Source: Citrobacter amalonaticus
GTDB lineage: Bacteria > Pseudomonadota > Gammaproteobacteria > Enterobacterales > Enterobacteriaceae
Direction of reading: 5' to 3'
NCBI RefSeq assembly: GCF_002918555.1
Contig: NZ_PQMB01000003.1
Coordinates: 624,525-688,524 of the forward strand
DNA length: 64,000 bases
The position numbers were made by a program, and so were the translations under genes. Below are positions 22,120-31,995 of the stretch, one piece after another. The notes under the pieces were generated by a model that saw only the letters and a list, made by a program, of their open reading frames with translations, did not search any database and was not told the origin of the DNA. Each line of letters opens with the position of its first letter. Within the stretch, counting starts at the first letter, position 1.

Positions 22120-22467
22120 TTAACTCAGTGAAACAGTGGTTGAAACTGACGCACCGGTATCGGTACGCATCCCGGTAATATCGACATACATTTCGCCAGC
22201 GTCGCCGGTCTCAAAGCTGATGGATGTAAGCCTGATGCGTGGTTCCCACTTCTGGATCGCGGAATAGCACGCCACCATGATTTGCAGCCTTAGCGCCGGG
22301 GTTTGCGGCATATCAATCAACGCAGACAGGAGCGAGCCATATTCACGACGCATAACCCGCGAGCCGACCGGCGTCAGCAGAATGTCGCGCATGCTCTGGC
22401 CGATATGCTCACTGTCACTGATAGCGAGGCCGGTATTTCGGTTCATCCCCATATAGCGAGCTGTCAT
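22120..22467 (-). CDS. W: baseplate assembly protein W (gp25-like)
   Basis: 115 residues (P2 gpW 115), with the gp25 lysozyme-like fold and the EPR motif (WEPRIRL). Bridges sheath and baseplate. Overlaps the V stop by ATGA-type coupling. Confidence 0.95.
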   Translation of the reverse strand: MTARYMGMNRNTGLAISDSEHIGQSMRDILLTPVGSRVMRREYGSLLSALIDMPQTPALRLQIMVACYSAIQKWEPRIRLTSISFETGDAGEMYVDITGMRTDTGASVSTTVSLS

Positions 22468-23105
22468 CTGGTGCCCTCCGTCCAGCTCCCGCCCCGTTGC
22501 ACGCCGCCGTGACCGTGGTCATCAACCTGCACACCGTTTGATTTCAACGTGCCGTCGGTATGTTCGATGTTTCCCCGCATGGTGCCGCCTTTCTGCACCT
22601 CAAGCGTCGCCGTCGTCAGTTTGTTGGTGCAGACCACCTCCGGGGTGTCGAGGGTGATACGCTCTGCCGCTTTGACCAGCACCACCGGCACGGTGGCGGT
22701 GATGGACTCCGATGCCGTCACATCAGCAGTCTTGATGCCACTGACCGTCAGCGCACCGGTTTCCGGCTCATACTCAATAACCGCGCCATCAGGGAACACT
22801 ACATGCCACGCATCCGCCGAGGCTGACGGGGCGGGGTTATCGTCTGAGAAAATCCCCGGCAGCACGAAAGCGGTATCAAGCTCACCACCAATCGCCAGCA
22901 GCAGTACCTGCTCACCGACCGAAGGAGCCCACCATGTACGCGAACGACCGGCGCGGGTAGTCAGCCAGTTCAGCCATGTAGTCTGGATCCCGCCGCTTTG
23001 TACGCGGCACAGCCCCTGCACAGTATCGACCTCAGTCACCACACCTGAGCGGATGAGGTTGCGAATTGCGCGCGCGAGCTCCTGTAGAGTGGATAACGTA
23101 TTCAT
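22464..23105 (-). CDS. V: baseplate spike protein V
   Basis: 213 residues (P2 gpV 211). The membrane-piercing spike: an OB domain (residues ~20-95), then a triple beta-helix. The C-terminal DDHGHGG segment is the iron-binding HxH tip seen in P2 gpV. First gene of the V-W-J-I-H operon; the 68 bases upstream (23106-23173) should hold its late promoter. Confidence 0.95.
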   Translation of the reverse strand: MNTLSTLQELARAIRNLIRSGVVTEVDTVQGLCRVQSGGIQTTWLNWLTTRAGRSRTWWAPSVGEQVLLLAIGGELDTAFVLPGIFSDDNPAPSASADAWHVVFPDGAVIEYEPETGALTVSGIKTADVTASESITATVPVVLVKAAERITLDTPEVVCTNKLTTATLEVQKGGTMRGNIEHTDGTLKSNGVQVDDHGHGGVQRGGSWTEGTR

Positions 23106-23173
23106 AGTGCAAGAATGCCTCTGGTCTGGAGCCGCGCCAATTCGCGCGGCACCGGTGATGGCTCACACAATAT

Positions 23174-23623
23174 TTATTTGCCGAGGTGACTGAGAATGAC
23201 GTCTTCAATCATCTGCTCATCGTCGCGGGTGAAACCGAGCAACGGGCGCGCCTCGTACTGCACCTCCCGGCTGTTGCGGTTTGGCCGGTCTTTGAGGCCA
23301 TACTGATGCACCCGCGCCATGCGCTGCACTTTGCCGGTAAATTCCACCACTGCTGCACTGTCGCTGCCTTTGGCTTTCATAAAGCGGTTAGTGCGCAGTC
23401 TGGCGAACATTTCACGCTTAATGCGGCCTTTTTTGCTCCGCACCGGCTGGCGCTTTCGCGCGGCATACGGGGTGCCGTCGGGTGCCTGCTGCCGCCTGAT
23501 GCGCTGTTGCTGGCTGGTGCGCAGCTTTTTCGCAATCTCAGCCGCCATTTGACGACGTGCCGCCGGTGACAGGCTGGCAATCATACCGGCAAGACGTTCC
23601 TGCAACGCGGTTAACTCACTCAT
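23174..23623 (-). CDS. S: tail completion protein S
   Basis: 149 residues (P2 gpS 150). Basic, starts MSELTALQERLAGMIASLSP. Needed for joining or finishing the tail. Its start overlaps the end of R by 8 bases. Confidence 0.92.
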   Translation of the reverse strand: MSELTALQERLAGMIASLSPAARRQMAAEIAKKLRTSQQQRIRRQQAPDGTPYAARKRQPVRSKKGRIKREMFARLRTNRFMKAKGSDSAAVVEFTGKVQRMARVHQYGLKDRPNRNSREVQYEARPLLGFTRDDEQMIEDVILSHLGK

Positions 23624-24083
23624 CCCACTTACTCACCAGTTCGCCGTTAACGTACAGCTCGACCGGGCGCGTCACCGGCTCAGGCAACGGCGGCTCAGGG
23701 GCATAGCTGACATGCAGCGCGCCGTCGACCTCTCTGACGAGCGTGCGCTCGGTGAGTCTCAGGCTGATACTGATATCGAGCGAATCGTCGTTATTGATAT
23801 CAATCATCCAGGTGAATCCTTTTTCCCGCCCGTCGTCGGTGGTCATAATGTCCGGCTGATGTTCACGCAGCCACGCCTGCACCGGCACGAATATCAAATC
23901 GAGGTCGCCGATGAAGTCAGTCACCACCACGTTAAGCACGTACACCTTTTCAAACGACAGCGAGCTCGCCAGTCGGGAATCGGTGTGCCCGTTGTCGGCA
24001 AACAGGCGCAGCATATCGGGGTTATTTCGGAGTTGCGGCACGGCGTTAATCAGCGCTTTGCGCAGGCTTTTGTGCTTTTGCAT
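23616..24083 (-). CDS. R: tail completion protein R
   Basis: 155 residues from MQKHKSLRKALINAVPQLRN, the same length as P2 gpR. The frame is open further upstream (ATGs at 24092, 24128) inside lysC; 24083 is preferred for length. It overlaps lysC by 38 bases in another frame. Confidence 0.9.
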   Translation of the reverse strand: MQKHKSLRKALINAVPQLRNNPDMLRLFADNGHTDSRLASSLSFEKVYVLNVVVTDFIGDLDLIFVPVQAWLREHQPDIMTTDDGREKGFTWMIDINNDDSLDISISLRLTERTLVREVDGALHVSYAPEPPLPEPVTRPVELYVNGELVSKWDE

Positions 24084-24336
24084 CGAGTTCATCCTGACAG
24101 TGTTTGACGGTTTTGACCTGCAGCGCACAGGCAGTCAGCGCGCCCTCAAGACGGCGAATATCCGCGCTCAGGTCACCATTCGTTTTCGGGTCACTTTCCG
24201 GCATCGGGCAAAGGCTCACCCTCGGGCATCCGTTGACCACAATCACCGGCGCTGGCGCAGGCAGGGCGGGTGTGCAACCGACGCACAACATCAGGCAGAG
24301 CAGCGTTATACCAGCGGCGAAAGGCTTCATTTTCAT
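24046..24336 (-). CDS. lysC: o-spanin LysC (Rz1-like lipoprotein)
   Basis: 96 residues, same as P2 LysC. Signal peptide with lipobox LCVGC (Cys21) followed by a proline-rich stretch (TPALPAPAP), marking an outer-membrane lipoprotein. Lies almost wholly inside lysB in another frame, the embedded Rz/Rz1 layout. With LysB it fuses the membranes in the last step of lysis. Confidence 0.9.
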   Translation of the reverse strand: MKMKPFAAGITLLCLMLCVGCTPALPAPAPVIVVNGCPRVSLCPMPESDPKTNGDLSADIRRLEGALTACALQVKTVKHCQDELDAKAQKPAQSAD

Positions 24337-24604
24337 TAAGTAACCTCGTTATCGTCTGCTCACGGCGGCTGGCTTCTGCGCTTGCCTTTGCGAGCTGTTC
24401 GCGCAGTGCCACCTGCGCGGATTCATTACGTCTGGCGAGCTGACCGGCAACACTGAGCTGATTTTTCAGCATGCCAATCGTCGTCTTTTGCTCGCTCGCA
24501 ACACGGTTTGCCACCTCAAAGGAGCGGGATAAATTGCCGTTCTCATGGCGCAACCACAGCAGCCCGAGCACGGCCAGCACAAGCAGCGTTATCAGGACTT
24601 TCAT
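24191..24604 (-). CDS. lysB: i-spanin LysB (Rz-like)
   Basis: 137 residues from MKVLITLLVLAVLGLLWLRH: one N-terminal transmembrane helix and then a periplasmic coiled coil, as in Rz. P2 LysB is 141 residues. The ATG overlaps the K stop (ATGA), so the upstream open frame is not coding. Hosts the embedded lysC. Confidence 0.9.
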   Translation of the reverse strand: MKVLITLLVLAVLGLLWLRHENGNLSRSFEVANRVASEQKTTIGMLKNQLSVAGQLARRNESAQVALREQLAKASAEASRREQTITRLLNENEAFRRWYNAALPDVVRRLHTRPACASAGDCGQRMPEGEPLPDAGK

Positions 24605-25098
24605 GCCATCACCCCGCCAGCCGAGCGCCAGACGGTGACCAGCTTTTCGAGACTGTGCTCGCGCTGGCCGTAACCGGCACCCGGTAATGACGCCCAGATA
24701 TTGCGGCAACGGGAAACAGCACGCTCAATACGCCCCGCCCGGATATCGTCAATAGCGCCGCGCTCCCGGATTAACTGAATCGCGAGCTTGTCCTGCGACA
24801 GTGGGCTGAAATCAGGCAGTGCGAGCTGTTTCTTGTAGTGCGGCCAGAACAGATAAAGCTGCTGATAACGCCCCGATGCAGTGGATTTCTCACCACGGCG
24901 ATTAAACACTTTCGGTGCTCGGCCATGCGCGAAAGGGTGGTCGCTGTAATCGGTGAAAATCTCTGGCCTGCCATCAATGCCGGTGACAATGACGTCGTAG
25001 CCACGATTTTTCGTCAGCGGATGGTTCGCTGTTCCTTCGGAATACGCCAGCATGTCCAGAAAAGCGGCGATATTCTGGTGGGTATTAATGACTGGCAT
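24601..25098 (-). CDS. K: endolysin K (lambda R-like lytic transglycosylase)
   Basis: 165 residues, same as P2 K. The sequence (MLAYSEGT..RGYDVIVTG..FTDYSDHPF..ASGRYQ..IWASLPGAGYGQ) tracks lambda R, a GH104 lytic transglycosylase; catalytic Glu in SEGT. No signal sequence, so holin-dependent. Starts within the Y gene end (14-base overlap). Confidence 0.93.
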   Translation of the reverse strand: MPVINTHQNIAAFLDMLAYSEGTANHPLTKNRGYDVIVTGIDGRPEIFTDYSDHPFAHGRAPKVFNRRGEKSTASGRYQQLYLFWPHYKKQLALPDFSPLSQDKLAIQLIRERGAIDDIRAGRIERAVSRCRNIWASLPGAGYGQREHSLEKLVTVWRSAGGVMA

Positions 25099-25381
25099 CG
25101 TCGTCCCCCTTCTGTGACTTAAAGCGGCGCTGTATGGCGATTTCCACCACCTGATAACCGGCAATGCCGAGCATGGATCCAATCCCGCACACGGCAGGCA
25201 GTGACATATCAGGAAACTGCACCAGAACAACACCGGCGACCATCGAAACGAAGCCGCCGAGCAGCATGCGTCCGACAAACAGGCGCGGGGTGATGGGCTC
25301 ACCACCTGCCAGCACTTTCCCGACAACAATCATCACGCCAATCACAAACAGTGACAGGACGCCTTTTTCCCCTTCTATCAT
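25085..25381 (-). CDS. Y: holin Y
   Basis: 98 residues with three hydrophobic helices (about 9-26, 36-57, 62-80) and a charged C-terminus, the class I holin pattern of P2 gpY (93 residues). Times lysis and lets K reach the peptidoglycan. Confidence 0.9.
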   Translation of the reverse strand: MIEGEKGVLSLFVIGVMIVVGKVLAGGEPITPRLFVGRMLLGGFVSMVAGVVLVQFPDMSLPAVCGIGSMLGIAGYQVVEIAIQRRFKSQKGDDDASH

Positions 25382-25384
25382 GGT

Positions 25385-25588
25385 TTACTCCCAAAGATTG
25401 ATAGTGTTAGTTACTGGTGAAGACGGCACGTCGGGCAGGTCAATCTCTGTACCATGCGGCAGAATGACACCCAGCTCAGACAGACCCGGATTAGCCTGCA
25501 GCACCGTCTCGACCACACCCTCAGTGCGCCCGTAATACCGGGCGCAAATCGTATCGAGGGTGTCTCCCTGCATTGCCCGGACTTTCAT
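25385..25588 (-). CDS. X: tail protein X (LysM-like)
   Basis: 67 residues (P2 gpX 67): MKVRAMQGDTLDTICARYYG.., a small LysM-type tail/baseplate protein. The ATG (25588) overlaps the stop of L; the longer open frame lies in L. Confidence 0.93.
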   Translation of the reverse strand: MKVRAMQGDTLDTICARYYGRTEGVVETVLQANPGLSELGVILPHGTEIDLPDVPSSPVTNTINLWE

Positions 25589-26094
25589 CAGAGCTGACCC
25601 ACAATGCAGCGCGGCTTGTCCTGCAGGCGCGCAACCGACCAGCGCATATCCCGCCACAGGTCATCAATGGTGGTTTCCACACTGTCGGCTTTTTTGTCAC
25701 CCTTACCGGTGGCCTCAACGCCGCGATAGCGCTCATACAGGGTGGCGGTTGCCATCGCCGTCACGGCGCTCAGGTAGTGGAAAACACGCACATTCTCGCC
25801 GTCGATTTCCTCGGCAGGCACGTCGGCCAGTTGCTTAAATCCGGCGGCAGTCTGGCGCAGCCGGTAGTCGTAAAGCTCCGCATTGGTCTCGGCCATGCCG
25901 GTCTTGATGGCATTGCGCAGGCGCGCATCGGAAACCGTCTGCTCAAGGCGCATCAGTTCACGCACGCGCTTCGGATCCACATCAGGAAAAAAGAACGTGT
26001 TTTTAATCACTGCGCCGCCCGTTTCCAGTGCGGGAATCACCACGCCCGGTACGTCCTGCGGTTCGTCGGGCTGGTTCAGAATCACTGTTGTCAT
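25588..26094 (-). CDS. L: head completion/stabilisation protein L
   Basis: 168 residues (P2 gpL 169). Seals filled heads and forms the connector to the tail. Starts MTTVILNQPDEPQDVPGVVI. End of the O-N-M-L head run, overlapping X. Confidence 0.92.
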   Translation of the reverse strand: MTTVILNQPDEPQDVPGVVIPALETGGAVIKNTFFFPDVDPKRVRELMRLEQTVSDARLRNAIKTGMAETNAELYDYRLRQTAAGFKQLADVPAEEIDGENVRVFHYLSAVTAMATATLYERYRGVEATGKGDKKADSVETTIDDLWRDMRWSVARLQDKPRCIVGQL

Positions 26095-26182
26095 GACAAC
26101 CTCATCAGGTTGGGCGGTGGACGCCGGTCGCCGTCAGGTCTTTGCCTGCTTTGACCGGCGTGCCGCCCGGCTCGGGGAGCGT

Positions 26183-26935
26183 TCAGTTAACCGGCGGTTT
26201 TGCCGCCTTTGGTGGACGCCCGCGCTTTGCTGCCGGTCTGGCGGCAGGTTTGCGCGTGCGCGGTTTAGTCGTTTTACGGGGGGCGCCCTCTGGCTTTGGC
26301 TTCAATGCCCGTTCCAGTCGCTCAATCTCCTTGCGCACACCGGCATTGCGGTCGAGCTGCATCGCACGCTGAAACTGCGCCAGCGCCTCGGCATTCATAC
26401 CGGCATCACGCAGGGTCAGGCCTGTCACCTTATGCAGACGGGCGCGCACCATATCGGGAACGTCAGCACCGTCGGTCAGGTCGATAGCGGTCTGCAGCCA
26501 GGAAAGGTCGACAGACTCACCTGCATCGCGCAGACGCTGCGCGGCAAGCGCCACTTCCTCAACCAGCATGTAAGGTGTTGTGCGGCGATGGTCAGAGATG
26601 AGGCCGTATTTCAGCGCGTAGGGGGCTATTTCCAGTGCGCCAGCGATATCACCGGCATCGAGACGCCACAGCATGACGGTCATGACAATGTCATCCTGCG
26701 CACCACGACCATCAGCCAGCACACCGGCGACCCACGGCGCATAGAACGGCAGCAGCTCGCGCTTTTTCTCGGCTTTACGTTCGTTTGAACGGATGTTTTT
26801 TAACGTGCGGCGGTCATCGGCCAGCTTAACCAGCATCTGCTCATAGGCGGTTGCATGGCGCAGCGGGGCTTGCTCCCGCTGCGCGGCTTGAGAGGCCGAG
26901 ACCCGCATCATGTGACGCTGTGCGGGGCTCGTCAT
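26183..26935 (-). CDS. M: terminase small subunit M
   Basis: 250 residues (P2 gpM 247). Carries the DNA-cutting terminase_2 family function together with gpP for cos packaging. C-terminus is unusually basic and Pro/Ala-rich (RKTTKPRTRKPAARPAAKRG). Follows N after 3 bases. Confidence 0.92.
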   Translation of the reverse strand: MTSPAQRHMMRVSASQAAQREQAPLRHATAYEQMLVKLADDRRTLKNIRSNERKAEKKRELLPFYAPWVAGVLADGRGAQDDIVMTVMLWRLDAGDIAGALEIAPYALKYGLISDHRRTTPYMLVEEVALAAQRLRDAGESVDLSWLQTAIDLTDGADVPDMVRARLHKVTGLTLRDAGMNAEALAQFQRAMQLDRNAGVRKEIERLERALKPKPEGAPRKTTKPRTRKPAARPAAKRGRPPKAAKPPVN

Positions 26936-26938
26936 GGT

Positions 26939-28006
26939 TTAGGCTCCGCTTTCCGGTGCTGCAGGTGCGGTGAAGTCGCCCAGGGTGATGTTTTCCAGCA
27001 GGCACCCGGCGGCATACGCCTCGACCACATAGTCGATATTCATCGACTCGTAGTTTTCAACGCGGTCTTTTTTCGGGTTTTCATCAATGCTGCGGCGGTG
27101 GCTCTCATCCATGAAATAGATAGAGAGGTTTTCCAGCGTAGTCACTAACACGGCATTCGCCGGGAAGTACGGCACGCGCACAGCGGGCAGGTTGCCGATT
27201 CGCTTCTGGCTGATGATGATATCTGCCGCGAGCGCCTCGCTGTTTTCCTGCGGCTTGTTCACCAGCGGGAAATATTTGTCGGCCAGCAGCTTACGGCCAA
27301 CGATGGCAACGAGTTTCGGGTCATCCTGATAAACCTCGTCAATCAGGTTGTTGGTCGCATCCATCACCAGCGCGTCGAGGTTCTCATAGTCGCCGTTTCG
27401 ACCGACGCGAATCACTGCCGAAACGACCTTACCGTCAGCATCGGTGATATTGCTCATTACACGCGTTGGGGCTTCATTGCGGTATTTCTGCAGCCAGCCG
27501 ACGGCCACATCCTGCAGCATCGGATTTTTGGTGCGGTCAGAGGTGGCGGCACGGGTGGTACCGTTAAAACCGGCCATGATGAAATCGAGCGCCTGACGTT
27601 TGACAATGGCGTCGCGAATGCGGCGCTGGAAATCCTGAAAACGCGCCCACAGGTCGAGGGTTTTATATTTCAGGTGGAAGTCAAAGTTAATCTGGTCGCA
27701 CTCGTACTTGTTGGATTCAAGCGCGGTGAAGTCTGCGGTCTTACGCTCATCATCGCCCGAGGTGTCAGTCGTGCTGGCGATAGTACCGGTCACACCGACG
27801 CCGATTTTCTCACCCTTCATTTCTGCAACCGGCAGAATATTAATCGTCTGCAGAAACGCGGATGACTCCTGCACTTTGTTCATCAGCGTTTGCGTGACGG
27901 ACGGCTCGACGGTGAATTTTTTACTGACGTCATCAGTGCTGATGCCGTTCAGCTCAGCGACGCGGGTCAGATAGGCATTGAACTTAAAACGGGTTTCCGG
28001 GCGCAT
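26939..28006 (-). CDS. N: major capsid protein N
   Basis: 355 residues (P2 gpN 357), HK97-fold capsid precursor; starts MRPETRFKFNAYLTRVAELNG. In P2 the first ~31 residues are removed during maturation by gpO. Confidence 0.96.
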   Translation of the reverse strand: MRPETRFKFNAYLTRVAELNGISTDDVSKKFTVEPSVTQTLMNKVQESSAFLQTINILPVAEMKGEKIGVGVTGTIASTTDTSGDDERKTADFTALESNKYECDQINFDFHLKYKTLDLWARFQDFQRRIRDAIVKRQALDFIMAGFNGTTRAATSDRTKNPMLQDVAVGWLQKYRNEAPTRVMSNITDADGKVVSAVIRVGRNGDYENLDALVMDATNNLIDEVYQDDPKLVAIVGRKLLADKYFPLVNKPQENSEALAADIIISQKRIGNLPAVRVPYFPANAVLVTTLENLSIYFMDESHRRSIDENPKKDRVENYESMNIDYVVEAYAAGCLLENITLGDFTAPAAPESGA

Positions 28007-28082
28007 AGTATTTCCTGTTTGAATTTATCGGTTAGTCACTGCATCGGGCGGGGTTGCCGCCCGGCTTTGGGTCTGCGGTTTA

Positions 28083-28937
28083 TCAGCAGTCGGTCAGCAG
28101 CTCATCGCCACCACCGCCACTGGCTTTCGTGCGTCGCGGCTGGCTGAAACTTTCGGTTTTATCGAGGGTGGTTTTCAGGGTGGAAAATGCCTGGCTGGTT
28201 TCTTCAACCTTGCCGGTCAGTTCCTGTTTAAAGGTGGCAAGCGCGGTTTCCATATCGGAAATACGCTTATCCTGCGCAGTGAGGTTGGTCTGCACATGCT
28301 CGCTGACGGCGGTCACCGCTTCATGCACATCATTCATGCGCGCATCGTCGCTGACCTGCTTACGGCTGAAAATGGCTTTCACCTTGTCAGTCAGGGCGGT
28401 AAATACCGTTTCCGGCTGGTCTTCAAACTCAAGCTCGGCAAGCGTTGCCGCTGAAATCAGGTTTTCAGGGTTAGCCTTAAAGCGGTTAAGCGGGTTGTGT
28501 TTTGCATTGCGACAGAATTCGAGGTATTCGGTGCCGAGGCTCGCCGGGTCATCCGTCACAGCCAGACCTACGAGATAGCATTTGCCGGTATTGGCAAAAT
28601 TCGGCTGAATTTCCATTGAGGTGTAGACCTTCTGCGCGGCTTTATTCATCGCAATAAGGTCATCGGTCGGAGTGATTTTAGCGAACAACGCCCATTTGCC
28701 GTTAAGCGCAGAATCGTCGTCAATTTTCTCGGCTTTCAGTTCAACCACATCACCCAAGCGCTTAAAGTCGCCGTCGGGGAAGAGACCGCGAATATGCTCA
28801 AGGTTGATGCGGCAACCATAGACGCGCGGATCAAACGACTCGGCCATTTCCTGAATATCGTTACCGCTGATAATGCGGCCGTCGCAGGTATCACCCTCGA
28901 CGCCGATGCGAAAGAATTTTGAGACTTTTTTTGCCAT
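28083..28937 (-). CDS. O: capsid scaffolding protein/protease O
   Basis: 284 residues (P2 gpO 284). N-terminal half is the self-cleaving serine protease, C-terminal part an alpha-helical scaffold (coiled coil ~215-265). First gene of the head operon, divergent from P; the 165 bases between them (28938-29102) hold the two late promoters. Confidence 0.94.
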   Translation of the reverse strand: MAKKVSKFFRIGVEGDTCDGRIISGNDIQEMAESFDPRVYGCRINLEHIRGLFPDGDFKRLGDVVELKAEKIDDDSALNGKWALFAKITPTDDLIAMNKAAQKVYTSMEIQPNFANTGKCYLVGLAVTDDPASLGTEYLEFCRNAKHNPLNRFKANPENLISAATLAELEFEDQPETVFTALTDKVKAIFSRKQVSDDARMNDVHEAVTAVSEHVQTNLTAQDKRISDMETALATFKQELTGKVEETSQAFSTLKTTLDKTESFSQPRRTKASGGGGDELLTDC

Positions 28938-29102
28938 TGTCAGGAGTCCTGAGGTTAGGGTTACTGGTCAACGCCAGTTTCCAGACTCAGGGCACACCAG
29001 ACCACCAACGACGGCTGGACAATCTCCCACACAACAGCACCTTAGCGAATCACTGACGGCCATTAAGTAGCCTTGCCCTGAATCCACTACGGCGAGGCAT
29101 CA

Positions 29103-30872
29103 ATGACCATTTCCACCGATACAACCTTGTTGCATGACCCGCGACGACAGGCATCGCTGCTTTACTGGCAGGGGTTTTCCGTACCACAGATTGCCGAAAT
29201 GCTGCAGGTCAAGCGCCCGACCGTGCAGAGCTGGAAGCAGCGCGACGGCTGGGACGGCATCGCGCCGATTTCCCGCGTTGAAAGCAGCCTTGAGGCGCGC
29301 CTGATTCAGCTCATCGCTAAACCACAGAAGACAGGCGGCGATTTCAAAGAGATTGACATGCTCGGACGGCAGATTGAACGGCTGGCGCGCGTCAACCGCT
29401 ACAGCCAGACCGGCAACGAGGCCGACCTTAACCCCAACGTAGCCAACCGCAACAAAGGGGAGCGCAAAAAGCCGAAAAAGAACTTTTTCAGCGACGAGGC
29501 TGTCGCAAAACTTGAAGAAATTTTCTTCGACCAGTCTTTCGAGTACCAGTTGCAGTGGTATCGCGCAGGGCTGGAGCACCGTATTCGCAATATTCTCAAA
29601 TCCCGCCAGATTGGCGCGACATTCTACTTTGCGCGTGAGGCGCTGCTACGTGCGCTCAAGACCGGCCACAATCAGATATTTTTATCAGCCAGTAAAACGC
29701 AGGCTTACGTGTTCCGCGAATACATCATTCAGTTTGCGCGACTGGTCGACGTCGACCTGACCGGTGACCCCATTGTGCTCGGTAATAACGGCGCAAAGCT
29801 GATTTATCTCGGCACCAATTCCAACACCGCGCAGAGCCACAACGGCGACCTGTTGGTCGATGAAATCTTCTGGATCCCGAATTTTCTGAGGTTGCGCAAA
29901 GTTGCCTCGGGCATGGCCTCGCAGAAGCACCTGCGCTCAACCTACTTTTCGACGCCCTCAACGCTGGCGCACGGTGCTTACCCCTTCTGGTCGGGTGAGC
30001 TGTTCAACAAGGGGCGCGCCAGTGCCGCTGACCGCATCGAAATCGACATCAGTCACCGCGCGCTCGCCGGTGGTCAGCTCTGCGACGATGGTCAGTGGCG
30101 GCAGATTGTCACCATTGAGGATGCCCTAGCCGGGGGCTGCACCCTGTTCGACCTCGACCAGCTCAAACGCGAAAACAGTGATGATGATTTTAAAAACCTG
30201 TTTATGTGCGAGTTTGTCGACGATAAGGCATCGGTATTCCCGTTCGAGGAGCTGCAGCGCTGCATGGTCGATGTGATGGAAGAATGGGAGGATTTTGCCC
30301 CGTTCGCCGACCATCCTTTCGGCTCTCGCCCGGTCTGGATTGGCTACGACCCGTCGCACACTGGCGACAGTGCCGGGTGCGTCGTGCTCGCACCGCCGGT
30401 GGTCTCGGGTGGCAAGTTCCGCATGCTGGAACGCCACCAGTGGAAAGGCATGGACTTTGCCGCGCAGGCAGAGGGCATCCGAAAGCTAACCGAGAAATAC
30501 AACGTCGAATACATCGGCATTGACGCAACCGGCCTCGGCCTCGGCGTGTTCCAGTTGGTGCGCTCATTCTACCCGGCGGCACGCGGCATCCGTTACACAC
30601 CTGAGATGAAAACCGCGATGGTGCTCAAGGCGAAAGACACCATTCGCCGTGGTTGTCTGGAGTACGACGCCGGGGCAACCGACGTCACGCAGTCGTTTAT
30701 GTCGATTCGCAAAACCATGACCAGCAGCGGGCGCAGCGCCACCTACGAGGCCAGCCGCACTGAGGAAGCCAGTCACGCCGATATCGCATGGGCGACCATG
30801 CACGCCCTGTTAAACGAACCGCTTTCTGCCGGTAGCGGCATGCAGCCTAAATCAATTCTGGAGTTTAATTAA
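29103..30872 (+). CDS. P: terminase large subunit P
   Basis: 589 residues (P2 gpP 590). ATPase motifs: Walker-type SRQIGATFYFARE (~160) and GDLLVDEIFWI (~248); nuclease acidic residues in GYDPSHTGDSAG and YIGIDATGLG (RNase H-like domain). An N-terminal helix-turn-helix (MLQVKRPTVQSWKQRDGW) binds DNA. Overlaps Q by one base. Confidence 0.96.
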   Translation: MTISTDTTLLHDPRRQASLLYWQGFSVPQIAEMLQVKRPTVQSWKQRDGWDGIAPISRVESSLEARLIQLIAKPQKTGGDFKEIDMLGRQIERLARVNRYSQTGNEADLNPNVANRNKGERKKPKKNFFSDEAVAKLEEIFFDQSFEYQLQWYRAGLEHRIRNILKSRQIGATFYFAREALLRALKTGHNQIFLSASKTQAYVFREYIIQFARLVDVDLTGDPIVLGNNGAKLIYLGTNSNTAQSHNGDLLVDEIFWIPNFLRLRKVASGMASQKHLRSTYFSTPSTLAHGAYPFWSGELFNKGRASAADRIEIDISHRALAGGQLCDDGQWRQIVTIEDALAGGCTLFDLDQLKRENSDDDFKNLFMCEFVDDKASVFPFEELQRCMVDVMEEWEDFAPFADHPFGSRPVWIGYDPSHTGDSAGCVVLAPPVVSGGKFRMLERHQWKGMDFAAQAEGIRKLTEKYNVEYIGIDATGLGLGVFQLVRSFYPAARGIRYTPEMKTAMVLKAKDTIRRGCLEYDAGATDVTQSFMSIRKTMTSSGRSATYEASRTEEASHADIAWATMHALLNEPLSAGSGMQPKSILEFN

Positions 30873-31918
30873 TGGGTAAGCAAAAATCCCGCAAAGCCAC
30901 TGCGCAGAAAACACGCGCATCACAGCCACTGCAAGCCGACGTACCGCAAAAAATGGAAGCGTTCACCTTCGGTGAGCCTGTGCCGGTGCTCGACAAGCGA
31001 GATATTCTGGATTACGTCGAATGCATCAGTAACGGCAAATGGTATGAGCCGCCGGTCAGCTTCTCCGGGCTGGCAAAGAGCCTACGCTCTGCCGTGCATC
31101 ACAGCTCACCGATTTACGTTAAGCGCAACGTACTCGCGAGCACCTACATTCCACACCCGCTACTGTCCCGTCAGGATTTCAGCCGTTTTGCGCTCGACTA
31201 TCTGGTATTCGGCAACGCCTTTCTTGAACAGCGCCACAGCGTCACCGGCCAGTTAATCAAGCTACTGACCTCACCGGCCAAATACACCCGCCGTGGGGTT
31301 GATGATTCGATTTTCTGGTTTGTGGAAAACTTCACTCTGCCGCATGAATTCGCGCCTGACACCGTGTTTCACCTGCTGGAGCCTGACATTAATCAGGAGA
31401 TTTACGGCCTGCCGGAATATCTCAGCGCACTTAATTCTGCCTGGCTGAATGAATCCGCGACGCTGTTCCGTCGCAAGTATTACCAGAACGGCGCGCACGC
31501 GGGTTACATCATGTATGTGACCGACCCGGCGCAGAGCGCGACCGACGTCGAATCGTTACGCGAGGCGATGCGCAACTCGAAAGGGCTCGGCAATTTTAAG
31601 AACCTGTTTTTTTACGCCCCCGGTGGAAAACCGGACGGCATAAAAATCGTGCCACTGAGCGAGGTCGCCACAAAGGATGACTTTTTCAACATCAAGAAAG
31701 CCAGCGCCGCTGACCTGATGGACGCGCACCGCGTGCCGTTCCAGCTTATGGGCGGCAAGCCCGAGAATATCGGCTCACTCGGTGACGTTGAGAAGGTTGC
31801 AAAGGTATTTGTGCGCAACGAGCTGTCGCCGCTACAGGACAGGTTCAGGGAGGTAAACGACTGGCTCGGCATGGAGGTCATCAGGTTCAAAGAGTACACC
31901 CTCGACAACCCGGAATAA
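30872..31918 (+). CDS. Q: portal protein Q
   Basis: 348 residues (P2 gpQ 344), PBSX/P2 portal family (e.g. YLVFGNAFLEQ). Forms the dodecameric DNA entry port. Starts ATG overlapping the P stop. Last conserved gene before the accessory segment at cos. Confidence 0.96.
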   Translation: MGKQKSRKATAQKTRASQPLQADVPQKMEAFTFGEPVPVLDKRDILDYVECISNGKWYEPPVSFSGLAKSLRSAVHHSSPIYVKRNVLASTYIPHPLLSRQDFSRFALDYLVFGNAFLEQRHSVTGQLIKLLTSPAKYTRRGVDDSIFWFVENFTLPHEFAPDTVFHLLEPDINQEIYGLPEYLSALNSAWLNESATLFRRKYYQNGAHAGYIMYVTDPAQSATDVESLREAMRNSKGLGNFKNLFFYAPGGKPDGIKIVPLSEVATKDDFFNIKKASAADLMDAHRVPFQLMGGKPENIGSLGDVEKVAKVFVRNELSPLQDRFREVNDWLGMEVIRFKEYTLDNPE

Positions 31919-31995
31919 CTTAGGCCGCCACAATCTCTGCGCTCATCATTGAAGATGCAATCTGCGAAAGCTATAGTGCATCGAATATCAAAACA